DNA from: G963701675 sp963701675
Lineage (GTDB): Bacteria; Planctomycetota; Planctomycetia; Gemmatales; Gemmataceae
Direction: 5' to 3'
Assembly: GCA_963701675.1 (NCBI GenBank)
Contig: OY969623.1
Span: forward strand, 2,418,001 to 2,482,000
DNA length: 64,000 bases
Every line of letters begins with the position of its first letter. The first letter of the stretch is position 1. A program made the translations under genes and the position numbers. Under the pieces are notes generated by a model. That model saw only the letters and a program-made list of their open reading frames with translations. It made no database searches and was not told the DNA's origin. Shown here piece by piece: positions 29,242 through 38,053 of this stretch.

Positions 29242-29440
29242 CAGGGTTCCTGATTATGCTCAGTTCAGGCCGTCGGTAGGAGTATTGGTTTAGCGTCGCT
29301 TTCGATGAAACCCCATGTAATGCAGCAACGCATGTCCTTGAAAGAGAATGCTTTGCGGGTAAATTGACAGCGCAAGTTCAACTCCTGGATCGTGTTTCAC
29401 AATCGGTAACCCCGGCTCGCCGAGAGCGTCATCTCGGCGG

Positions 29441-31333
29441 TCAACGATCACCGAAATTCAAATTGTCCAAGGCGGTGAACAGTTGGTCGCCGGGCTGCGA
29501 CCTTACCGGCCTGAGCCGAAGTTCCTTAATCGCCGGGGCGGGGCGGGTGGGTTCGACAAATGGCCCGGGCGGGGGCGGCGCCGGCTGAGGCGGCGGCTGA
29601 GGGGGCGTGACCGGATCTTCTTCCGGCGGTTTCGGGTCCTCGATCTCCGGTCGCGGGAGGTTGTAGACGTTCAGCACGTAGTGAGCCGGGTTATAGTCCT
29701 GCGTATCAACCACCGTGCCGGGTTTGAGGCTGGTATGCAAGTTTAGTGTGTCGACATCAAGGAAGTGCACTTCAAAGTCAGCCGATGAGACCAGCAAGGT
29801 ACCGGAGCCGTCGTCATCCACCGAGGTAACTTTGTAGGTTTCCGGAGCAGGATTTTTAACGTCATAAAAGTTAATGGTGTCCCTGCCAATAGGGGCCCAG
29901 GGGTACATGCTCCGGAATGTCATTCCGTTGGGAAGTTCACCAAATATGTTGTTGATGTCGATTACATTGTTAGAAGGTCCAGTAAAGAGAGTTAATTCCT
30001 CCACTCCCGCAGCCAGGGCGAAACCGATGGAGGGAGTATCAAGTTTCGCATAATTCCCATCGGCTTGTGCCCAGGGATACAAAGTGTACGGATCAGGATT
30101 TAGATTCTCTTTGTCCATAAGGTACATCTGATCAATTTCGCCGTTTCCATGAACTGTAACGCGCGGCAGGCCGGCAAGGCGTCCTTCATTGTCGAGAGTT
30201 ATAAGGTTGTTGAACGCGGATCCCGTATATAGGTAGAGATAAAAGAAGTTTCCATAGGTTGCTACTACGCCTAGGCGACCGGTTTCCACAGTGTCGTCGC
30301 TGATCGAATAAGTCTCACCTCCGTCACTCGTATAAAGAGTGTCGTCGAGGTATAGTGCATTGGTACCGCTGCCTCCGTCAATGTTCAGTTTCCCCATGCC
30401 GCTCAAATCAAACCCCCAGTGCGCAAGACGGACTACATCGTTCCCGGAACCGCAGATGAGGCTGATGGTGTCATTCGTCTGGTATGTCAGAATTCTCTTT
30501 GCGTTGAATTCGTCTTTCATCATCTTCATTTCATTCGAGTGGAGGAAGTACTCTCTTCCGATCGCGGAGTTGGATGCATCCATGGTGATCACATCGTTCC
30601 CGGCGCCCGTATTGGAGTAAAGCCAAGGCAAGTCCACCAGGGAGCCGCCGGCGGTGTGTTTCATGCTAACCGTATCAGAACCAGAACCGGTATGGAATTC
30701 CACGGATTCCACGTTGTAGTGATTAACAGTGATGTTCGCGGGCAGGATCAGCTGGCTGTCGGTCATCCGGTAGGTGTCACCGCTTTCCCATTCGGAGTCG
30801 TTCACCGCGATCTGGTCGGCGTTGCCATCATTACCAAAAACTGACGTCAGTGGTATGTGTTCAAGCACTCCGTCGCGCCCGAAGGTTACTTCGTTCCAGG
30901 TGCCTGACCATGCGTCCACATCCGCAAAATACACGAGCAGCTGTTGTACGTTTTCGTTGAAGTTCAACTTCACGTCCGTTATTGCATCCTCGACAAGGCC
31001 CGGTTCAACTTCGTAGTGCCGCCACCCGCCGCCAAGCCGGTGGTCGATACTGAGCGTGCTTCCTGGGCCTGCGTCAAACGTCAATCCGATGTCGGGAGTC
31101 GTGGCGACGTACTCGAAGTAATTGCAAATGAGGTCATAGCCGCCTCCGTTCAAGCGGTGTATGACAGTCAATGTGTCACCGTCGGCATCGCCCGTAACCA
31201 CTTTCGAATCCGGGTTCCAACTGCATGACGCGGGTGCAAGGCGCGTTTCCAGCGCTTCAAGCCGCGGCAGGAAGCGTCGTGGACGAACGGTGGTTGTTCC
31301 CTTATGACTAGATTTTGCTTGTCGCCGCCACAT
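29441..31333 (-). CDS. Secreted LEPR-XLL protein with beta-rich repeats
   Basis: The start at 31333 is fixed by AGGAGG upstream; the longer open frame is spurious. The 630-residue product begins with a basic segment and PRRFLPRLEALETRLAP, the LEPR-XLL motif of exported planctomycete proteins. The body consists of beta-helix-like stretches with recurrent D-x-I-x-x-x-x-x-x-G/N units (TGAGNDVITMDASNSAIG, GSGNDVVRLAHWG). The C-terminus is proline-rich (PPQPPPQPAPPPPGPF) and ends in a short conserved-looking tail. No catalytic motif. It shares its upstream region with the gene at 31798-35310. Confidence 0.7.
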   Translation of the reverse strand: MWRRQAKSSHKGTTTVRPRRFLPRLEALETRLAPASCSWNPDSKVVTGDADGDTLTVIHRLNGGGYDLICNYFEYVATTPDIGLTFDAGPGSTLSIDHRLGGGWRHYEVEPGLVEDAITDVKLNFNENVQQLLVYFADVDAWSGTWNEVTFGRDGVLEHIPLTSVFGNDGNADQIAVNDSEWESGDTYRMTDSQLILPANITVNHYNVESVEFHTGSGSDTVSMKHTAGGSLVDLPWLYSNTGAGNDVITMDASNSAIGREYFLHSNEMKMMKDEFNAKRILTYQTNDTISLICGSGNDVVRLAHWGFDLSGMGKLNIDGGSGTNALYLDDTLYTSDGGETYSISDDTVETGRLGVVATYGNFFYLYLYTGSAFNNLITLDNEGRLAGLPRVTVHGNGEIDQMYLMDKENLNPDPYTLYPWAQADGNYAKLDTPSIGFALAAGVEELTLFTGPSNNVIDINNIFGELPNGMTFRSMYPWAPIGRDTINFYDVKNPAPETYKVTSVDDDGSGTLLVSSADFEVHFLDVDTLNLHTSLKPGTVVDTQDYNPAHYVLNVYNLPRPEIEDPKPPEEDPVTPPQPPPQPAPPPPGPFVEPTRPAPAIKELRLRPVRSQPGDQLFTALDNLNFGDR

Positions 31334-31400
31334 GATTCTGGCCTCCTGAACGGGATTCTGATGAACACAAAACGCACTAAAGAAGTAAGCGATGCACCAA

Positions 31401-31665
31401 CTGGTCCCGCACCGTGCGGGCGCCGGAGGTCCACGTTCCGGCCGAACCAATGATTCGGCGTGTCCGCGATGCCGCGAGCGTGAGTCCGTCGCGGCCAACG
31501 CTTCGCCGTAAGTACAATGCCCGTTCGGACGGTGGCCGGACAAATTCGGTGGGAAAAAAGTGCTATTAAAGGAGCGGTGCCGACGGCCTTCGGCCTTAAG
31601 GGCGCAGCATGTTCGGCTACAGGCCGTTGCGGTGTAATCGCCGTCCGATGGGGGGGTCAATCATA
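31401..31665. repeat. ~260-bp duplicated upstream block, copy 1
   Basis: Matches 35390-35649 over its whole length with only scattered differences. On the minus strand it ends about 70 bases before the start codon of the 630-residue LEPR-XLL gene. It contains a conserved CCCGCAC-C-GTGCGGG hairpin. One end (GGTCAATCATA) corresponds to the last codons and stop of the kinase gene in copy 2. Confidence 0.8.
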
Positions 31666-31672
31666 GATCTTA

Positions 31673-31710
31673 GGAAGAAAAGGGGACGCAGCTGCGTCCC
31701 CTTTTCTTCC
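31673..31710 (-). terminator. Perfect 38-bp palindrome, probable terminator
   Basis: The 19-base arms 31673-31691 and 31692-31710 are exactly complementary, with GGGGACGCAG at the centre side. On the minus strand it lies ~90 bases after the stop of the serine protease gene and reads into a T-rich side (CCCCTTTTCTTCC), as in factor-independent terminators. It separates that gene from the next LEPR-XLL unit. Confidence 0.6.
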
Positions 31711-31797
31711 TTTTCTTTCCCGGCGGGATGGCTGGGTTCGACAAGTGGCGCGGGCGGGGGCGGCACCGGCTGAGGCTCCCCGCCCGCCGAGCGGTCA

Positions 31798-34700
31798 TTA
31801 CCCGAACTTGTATTCCGTCCCTTCTTCCCAGTCCGAGACATCGTCCGAGGCATCGCCCGAGAAGTCGCCAAAGAACACGTCGCGGTCCGCGCCGCCGGTC
31901 AGCACATCCGTGCTGCCGTTATTCGTTATCGTGTCGTTCAGGGTCGGCACGCCGTTGCCGCCTAAGAGGTTTCCAACACGAGTGGCATAATCATCTGGAC
32001 CAGCCCAGTAATCGCGGATGGCATTCAACGACGCTTGATCGGAGTCGTAGGTCGTCGTGCCGCCGATGAGAATGTCATCGCCTTCGCTGCCGATCAACGT
32101 GCTTGCGGAGGAACCCGCGATCAATAGGTCGCGGCCGGCGCCGCCTGTTAGCACGTTGCCGCCGTTGCCTACGAGGATGTCGTTGCCGTCGCCGCCGTGC
32201 ACGTCGCCGATATTGCTGATCGAGCCGGAAATCCAGGTGGCGGTCCCGGTCTGGAGATTGACATAGACGTCTTGGCTCGCGCCGCTGTAGTCGAGGGTGT
32301 TAAGCCCGGCTCCGCCATCAATGCTGTTAGCCGCGCTGTACGTCATGAAGAAGTTGTCGTCAGCGTCGTCGCCCACCCAGTGCTCCATATACGCGAACCA
32401 GACGGTCGAGTTCACGGAGTAATAGATGGTGTCAAATTCTGCCTTCCAGTAGCTCGACACGTTTGGCCCGTAGATGGTATCGACACCGTCATTGCCGAGG
32501 ACCTGCAACCCGGTTGGCTCGGTTCCAACAATCTGGAAGGTATCGTCACCATGACCGCCCTCTAGGTAAACGGTCGAAAGATCCGTCGACTCTACGACCG
32601 TCGCATCCCAACTCATTGTGGATCCCGTCCAGGTGAATACGCGCCCGCCGGTGCCAATGGAGTCGTTGATTCGAGCCCAACCGCCGCCCGCTTGGCCATG
32701 AAGTCGTATGAGCCCATCCAGCCCGTCCAGAGGCACTCCGTCGCCGAGAATGAAGCCATCCACGCCGTCGCCACCGTTGAGTGTGAGCGGCATTGCAGCG
32801 GAACTCCCAAACACTGAAAACTCGTCCGCTTCCTTGCCGCCATTGATGGTAAGGCTTTGCATGTCCCAGTAGTTGGCCGTTAAAAAGAACGCCCCATCTG
32901 GAACGTCAACGGTGAGTTGGTTGCCGTAAACCAGGTATCGTTTCCCGGCAGTGCCGGTAAGGTCGTTGACGTTAAGCGTGTCGGTTCCACTTCCACCGTC
33001 CACATCGATGGTTCCGAGAATGCCGTTCAGGTTTTCGAAGCCGACGTTGATGGTGTCGGCGCCGCCCAGGCCATTCAACGCCAATCTGGTTGCCGCGTCC
33101 TTGCTGAGGACGTTGATCAAGTCATCCTTGGGGCTCGCGTTGACGTGAATCTCCTGCATGCCCTGAAAGAGAATTCCCATCGTCGCGACGGACAGCGAGT
33201 TGTGCAGAACGGAATAGGTCTTCCCGGTGGCGCCGGTCAGATCGTTGACCTTGAGTATGTCGAGGCCTCCACCTCCGCCGTTCAAATCCAAGGTGCCCTC
33301 AATGCCATTCAGATTGTTCTTACCAACGTTGATGGTGTCGAAACCAGCGCCTGCGTCAACCGTCAGAGTGGTGCCGGCGAGGTTACGCATGATCGTGATG
33401 TTGTCCCAGCCGTCGCCTGAATTGATCCGCGTGCCGCGACTGGCGCTGGTGCTGGAGACGGTAATTGTGTCGTAGCCCGGGCTGGTGTCGAGGAAGTAGT
33501 CGCCGAAACCGAAATGCGTGATGGGGGCGATGCCGGATCGCTTGGTTTGGTTGGCGGCTACTGTGTAGATTTGACCAGTTTCCGCCGCGGCATCGAGAAA
33601 ATGAACTTCATCCAGGCCAAGTCCCGCGTTCAGCGTAAGCCGGCCCTGGATTCCGTCCAACTTGCCGCCGGAACCGACGTAAACCTTGTCGTTGCCTTGA
33701 CCGGCATTAACCGTGGTGACGAGGGTACCAATGCCGTTTTTCGGAGTGCTCAAGATATAGAGATTATCGCTGAACCGCCCGGCGTTAAGCTTCAACGACG
33801 ACAGATCGTTTTCCGTGAAACTTACGGGCGCACCCGTGAGGCCAGACACTGACCCCTCAGTCAGTACGACAGACTTCCAACTTGTGGCAAGACTGTCATT
33901 CACGGTGAGTGCGGTGCGATTGGGCGGATTGATGACGTTTACGGTTCCCAAGATGTTGTTCCCGTTTCCCATACCGACGTTCACGATTCCGACGCCGTTG
34001 ACCGTGAGCGGCGTGCCGGCCGCCGTGCTGTAAACGTTGACAGAATCCTCCATGCCGCCTCGCACTTCTAGGCGCTGCACATTACTGAAGGTAATGTCGA
34101 AATTTGGATTCCCGATCAGGACTTGGTTACTGGTCACCGAAATGGGCGTCGCGACCTTAGCGTTCCTGACGACGAGATCGTCAGTGCCCCCGCGGCCATC
34201 GATGGTCGTGTCAACGCCAAGGTTCGCGGCTACGCGGATAACCTCGGGGTCGGCCGAGCCGCGGATTGTGATCCCGTTCATACTAAAGTTGCTACCGGAG
34301 TGGCAGAATTGCCCGTTGATCCATAGCTCGATCGTTTCGAACCCCACCCGCCGCAGCTCGATGGTATCGGCCAGGCCATCGTTGCCGTGGTACTGGCTAT
34401 TCATGTCGACGACCAAGAAATGGCCTGCGCTGAGGTAGGAATCGATCCACCCGGCAAACGGCGAGACGCGCGCATTGTAGGAGATGTCGCCGAAAGCGCT
34501 ATTGGGCAAAATGCCATACGAAGTTACTCCTGCGATGCGCCCGTTCACGAAACTCGGGCCTCCCGAATCACCCGGCGCCGTATTGGCTTCCGCGCCTCCA
34601 AGCCCCGCATCGCAAACGTCATAAAGGAAACAAAGCGCGTCACCGCCGCCGATCAAGTCATCAAAGTCAAAGGTCCACGCGGTATCGTTGCCTGCTCCAC

Positions 34701-35310
34701 CCGTCCACGCGGAGAGAGCATCGATGCGGTTTTGGCCGAGTCGCTTGGTTCCAAAACTTCCATCGTGTCCGCTAGCGCCGGTGCCGGTCGCGCCATAACC
34801 AACGAACGTGAATATGTTTCCAACCTCGTCGCTTGTTCGATAGATGTCATAGCGGTCGGCGCCCATGTCCCCCGGCCCGGACGGGGCCAGCTCCGGCAGT
34901 AGAAGGAGGGCGACGTCGTTGCCGGCTCCGGCGGTGCCATTCCAGCCGGAGTGGATCCGATAATCCGCCTGGGGAACCGTAATGGTTCGCGTTCGCAGAC
35001 CGTTCGGCGCGCTCGGATCGTACAGGTCGAAATTAACCATGACGCTTGGGACATTGATGTTACCGTTTGTGTCTGTGAGACAGTGGGCCGCCGTGAGGAT
35101 ATGCCGGCCCGACGGAAGTAACGAACCTGTACAACCACCTCCGGTCATGCGCACGACCCCGTCAAAGCCCAACTGCTGCGGCGGAATCGAATATGCCCCA
35201 ACGACGGGCGCCAGGCGTTCCTCCATCGCCTCCAGGCGCGGCAAGAAACGCGATTTGCGCAAGCGGGTGGGTGATTTGCTGGAAGGCCGGCGAATTGATT
35301 GACGCGACAT
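31798..35310 (-). CDS. Secreted trypsin-like serine protease with RTX-like repeats
   Basis: The start at 35310 (MSRQSIRRPSSKS) follows GGAGGA. The 1170-residue chain opens with FLPRLEAMEERLAP (LEPR-XLL). A chymotrypsin-fold domain follows at ~38-300 with the full triad: HILTAAHCL (His ~70), AGNDVALLLLPE (Asp ~130) and PGDSGGPSF (Ser ~243). The remaining ~850 residues are repeats with GGxGxDTINVG and DGGSGTDTLNVNDLTG character, ending in classic calcium-binding units (GGDGNDILVGNGG, GSEGDDILIGGT, TGGADRDVFFGD). Predicted to be an exported, calcium-stabilised protease acting at the cell surface. A ~260-bp block upstream is duplicated in front of the next gene. Confidence 0.85.
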   Translation of the reverse strand: MSRQSIRRPSSKSPTRLRKSRFLPRLEAMEERLAPVVGAYSIPPQQLGFDGVVRMTGGGCTGSLLPSGRHILTAAHCLTDTNGNINVPSVMVNFDLYDPSAPNGLRTRTITVPQADYRIHSGWNGTAGAGNDVALLLLPELAPSGPGDMGADRYDIYRTSDEVGNIFTFVGYGATGTGASGHDGSFGTKRLGQNRIDALSAWTGGAGNDTAWTFDFDDLIGGGDALCFLYDVCDAGLGGAEANTAPGDSGGPSFVNGRIAGVTSYGILPNSAFGDISYNARVSPFAGWIDSYLSAGHFLVVDMNSQYHGNDGLADTIELRRVGFETIELWINGQFCHSGSNFSMNGITIRGSADPEVIRVAANLGVDTTIDGRGGTDDLVVRNAKVATPISVTSNQVLIGNPNFDITFSNVQRLEVRGGMEDSVNVYSTAAGTPLTVNGVGIVNVGMGNGNNILGTVNVINPPNRTALTVNDSLATSWKSVVLTEGSVSGLTGAPVSFTENDLSSLKLNAGRFSDNLYILSTPKNGIGTLVTTVNAGQGNDKVYVGSGGKLDGIQGRLTLNAGLGLDEVHFLDAAAETGQIYTVAANQTKRSGIAPITHFGFGDYFLDTSPGYDTITVSSTSASRGTRINSGDGWDNITIMRNLAGTTLTVDAGAGFDTINVGKNNLNGIEGTLDLNGGGGGLDILKVNDLTGATGKTYSVLHNSLSVATMGILFQGMQEIHVNASPKDDLINVLSKDAATRLALNGLGGADTINVGFENLNGILGTIDVDGGSGTDTLNVNDLTGTAGKRYLVYGNQLTVDVPDGAFFLTANYWDMQSLTINGGKEADEFSVFGSSAAMPLTLNGGDGVDGFILGDGVPLDGLDGLIRLHGQAGGGWARINDSIGTGGRVFTWTGSTMSWDATVVESTDLSTVYLEGGHGDDTFQIVGTEPTGLQVLGNDGVDTIYGPNVSSYWKAEFDTIYYSVNSTVWFAYMEHWVGDDADDNFFMTYSAANSIDGGAGLNTLDYSGASQDVYVNLQTGTATWISGSISNIGDVHGGDGNDILVGNGGNVLTGGAGRDLLIAGSSASTLIGSEGDDILIGGTTTYDSDQASLNAIRDYWAGPDDYATRVGNLLGGNGVPTLNDTITNNGSTDVLTGGADRDVFFGDFSGDASDDVSDWEEGTEYKFG

Positions 35311-35389
35311 AGCTAGTTCCTCCATTCGGTTTCGGCGCGCAGCCCGGACGTTCCGGTTTGCGGCGTTGGTTCTGTGGTTACAGGGCTAG

Positions 35390-35649
35390 CTGGTCCCGCA
35401 CCGTGCGGGCGCCGGAGGTCCACGTTCCGGCCGAACCAGTGATTCGGCGTCTACGCGATGCCGCGAGCATGAGTCCGTCGCGGCCAATGCTTCGCCGTAA
35501 GAACAATGCCCGTTCGGACGGCGGCCGGACAAAATCGGTAGGAAAAAGTGCTATTGAAGGATCGGTGGCGACGGCCCTCGGCCTACTCCCATCTCAGGAT
35601 GACAGGCCGTTGCGGTGTAATCGCCATCCGATGCCGGCGGTCAATCATA
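35390..35649. repeat. ~260-bp duplicated upstream block, copy 2
   Basis: Occupies nearly all of the gap between the kinase stop (35641) and the start of the protease gene (35310). See copy 1 at 31401-31665. The shared part includes a CCCGCAC/GTGCGGG hairpin and probably the promoter. Confidence 0.8.
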
Positions 35650-37974
35650 CACCTTATCTGGTGACCCCGGCCGCTGGCCTGTGACTGGCGCGATAGCCGC
35701 CTGGAAATCGGCCCGGTCGTGAAGCGGCAGAAACTCACGTTCCTTAGCCGCGGACGCTCGAAACTTGGCGTTGCCGGCGATCGCCCGCTTGAGCAATTCG
35801 ACGGCTTCGCGAGCCGCGGCTTCCCGCTGAGGCGTCGTCAGTTCCGGAGCGACCGAAGCCGCGGCGTGGGCTCCAGCCGCGTCATAAACGCTCCCCGGAT
35901 TCAAGTGAGGATTGGACAGCGGTCCGCAGCATTGCTCGATCGCCTCAGCCGCACGCCCGCAATGAGCCAGGCTGATCGATCGCATGAGGGTGAGGTCAAT
36001 CCAATTGTCGCCGTCGTCATATTGCAGGGCGAAATCGTAATCCGAAACCGCATCGGCGTGGTGACGACGTTCGTAGCGACTCATGGCGCGGTCAAAGTAA
36101 AGGTTCGCCGCCCATTGGCGATTCCGACGATTCCAGGTGCTGCTGGGTCCGTAGGTGCTATGAAGTTCACCGATCAGTGCATCAAACACTTGGATCGCTT
36201 CATCAAGTCGTCGAGCGAGCCGCAATGAAGCCGCATGATTGTGCCGTGCGTTTTGGTAACCAAATCGCTGCAATTCGGATTCGGGTTGTTCGGCCAGACA
36301 TGCTTCAGCCGCGGCCACAGCCTGAGGGGAAGCCTCAAGCGCCTCTGTCGCCCGGCCCATCTGGATATAGCAAAAGACGACTCGGTCCAAATGCTCGGCT
36401 CGTTGGACGCGATTGGCAACCGGGTCAATTCCAAGCGCCGCCAATCGCTCAAGTTCTTCGGCAGACCTGCGATTGGCTGCAATCGCGGTTTCGGTGATTG
36501 GCCGGGTGTGGCTGAGCTCCACCGCGTGCCTCGACATTTGTTTGGCATTTGCCACGCGCCAACGCAGCATCTCGCGCTCGCGCTCTTCGGTCAGTTCCCT
36601 ATGCCGATCGGCATTCAGATAAAGCGCCGTCATTGCCGCCAGCGCCGACGGAATCAGGATCGCCAGCCCCGCAATCATGCTGGCCAAGGCCGGGCGGCGT
36701 TTCGCCCAGCGCCACACTTTGCCGACGGTTCCCACGGGCCGTGCGACCACCGGCCTGCCACTCAGATACCGTTGCAGATCTTCGGCGAGCCCCGCGGCCG
36801 TCGAATAACGCTTCGCCGGGTCCTTTGACAGGCACTTCAGACAGATCGTCTCCAGATCGCGCGGCACGGCCGGATTCAGCGTCCGCGGCGAAACCGGCTC
36901 GCGGTCCATGACCTGGGCGAGGGTTTCGATCGCGGTCGCGGCTTTGAACGGCGGACGACCCGTCAGGCATTCGTACTGGATCGCACCCAGCGAATAGATG
37001 TCCGCAGCCGGCCCGACATCTTTCGCGCCGCTGCACTGCTCGGGAGCCATGTAACTCGGCGTGCCAAGGATTTGGCTGGTGTCCGAGACGCCGGCACTGG
37101 CATCGAGTCGCTTCGCCAGACCGAAGTCGGCGATCTTCGGAGAGTAGTCAGTAGTCAGTAGACAGTAGTCAGTAGAGGAACAGGCTGCCTCTTTTCTACT
37201 GGCTACTGAATACTGACTACTGACTACTTTTTGCTGGCTACTGACTACTTTTTGCAGAAGAACATTGGCCGGCTTCAAATCCCGATGCAAGATTCCGTTT
37301 CGATGTGCGTGATCGACTGCATCGGCCAATTGAATCAACATCTGCGCTGCAAAACGCGGTTCCAGCGATGCTGATTTCAGGCGCTCATCGAGGCTTCCAC
37401 CGTCGATGTATTCGAGCATGAGATATGGCCGGCCGCAAGTCTCGCCAAAGGCATGCACTTCCACGATGTTCGGATGCGTAAGCCGCGCGATGGCTTCCGC
37501 CTCGGTGCGGAATCGTTGCCGGGCCGATTCCGATGCGAATTCGCCGGAAAGGAGAACTTTGACCGCGATTTCTCGCTTCAGCTTCTCATCGCGGGCCAGG
37601 TACACCATGCCCATTCCGCCTCGACCGAGTTCGCGGACGATTTGAAAGTCAGGAATTTGCGGCGGCGCGAAACCTGCCGTCGAATGCGACTTGCGATGGA
37701 AATCAAATTGTGCCGTCAGCGCATCTGTCATGGAAGGAAAACGCTGGGTGAACTCGCTCAATTCCGGCAGCGTTCCATCGAGTTCTTCGCGGAGCAGCAC
37801 CTCGCCGTGGATCAGCACCATCACGGCTTCGGTGTCGTCGCCGAGACTCGGGTGTCGATTCAGAATCTCTTCGACCGGCGTTCGATCGCCAGCCCGCCAG
37901 CGCCGCACCTGCTCGGCGCGAATGTTCGCCAATGCGGTGTCGGACGGAATCATCATGGTCGAATCGGCGCTCAT
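35641..37974 (-). CDS. Membrane Ser/Thr protein kinase (tandem paralog 1)
   Basis: The start at 37974 (MSADSTMMIPSDTALAN) follows GAGGACGA and parallels the neighbour's start. The 777-residue protein has an N-terminal segment with EEILNRHPSL, then the kinase: ELGRGGMGMVYLARD (~121), AVKVLL lysine, HRDLKPANVLL (~233), DFGLAKRL (~286), GTPSYMAPEQCSG. Between HRDLKPAN and DFG sits a ~40-residue insert (KVVSSQQKVVSSQ, LLTTDY) made by simple DNA repeats. A transmembrane helix follows at ~430 (IAGLAILIPSALAAMTALYL), then an extracytoplasmic TPR-like helical domain. Paralog of 38054-40310; both lie downstream of an ECF sigma factor. Confidence 0.85.
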   Translation of the reverse strand: MSADSTMMIPSDTALANIRAEQVRRWRAGDRTPVEEILNRHPSLGDDTEAVMVLIHGEVLLREELDGTLPELSEFTQRFPSMTDALTAQFDFHRKSHSTAGFAPPQIPDFQIVRELGRGGMGMVYLARDEKLKREIAVKVLLSGEFASESARQRFRTEAEAIARLTHPNIVEVHAFGETCGRPYLMLEYIDGGSLDERLKSASLEPRFAAQMLIQLADAVDHAHRNGILHRDLKPANVLLQKVVSSQQKVVSSQYSVASRKEAACSSTDYCLLTTDYSPKIADFGLAKRLDASAGVSDTSQILGTPSYMAPEQCSGAKDVGPAADIYSLGAIQYECLTGRPPFKAATAIETLAQVMDREPVSPRTLNPAVPRDLETICLKCLSKDPAKRYSTAAGLAEDLQRYLSGRPVVARPVGTVGKVWRWAKRRPALASMIAGLAILIPSALAAMTALYLNADRHRELTEEREREMLRWRVANAKQMSRHAVELSHTRPITETAIAANRRSAEELERLAALGIDPVANRVQRAEHLDRVVFCYIQMGRATEALEASPQAVAAAEACLAEQPESELQRFGYQNARHNHAASLRLARRLDEAIQVFDALIGELHSTYGPSSTWNRRNRQWAANLYFDRAMSRYERRHHADAVSDYDFALQYDDGDNWIDLTLMRSISLAHCGRAAEAIEQCCGPLSNPHLNPGSVYDAAGAHAAASVAPELTTPQREAAAREAVELLKRAIAGNAKFRASAAKEREFLPLHDRADFQAAIAPVTGQRPGSPDKVYD
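37143..37250. repeat. Simple repeat (AGTAGTC)n in inverted arms inside a kinase gene
   Basis: Heptamer-type repeats AGTAGTCAGTAGTCAGTAG in one orientation (37143-37175) and CTACTGACTACTGACTAC in the other (37196-37250), so the RNA can fold into a long hairpin. The frame stays open through it. Confidence 0.8.
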
Positions 37975-38053
37975 GTCTCGTCCTCGTGCCCGAGCCCGCA
38001 CACCTGTTCCGTGCAGCCGGGACGGCCGCACCACCATAGCACCACAATTGAAA

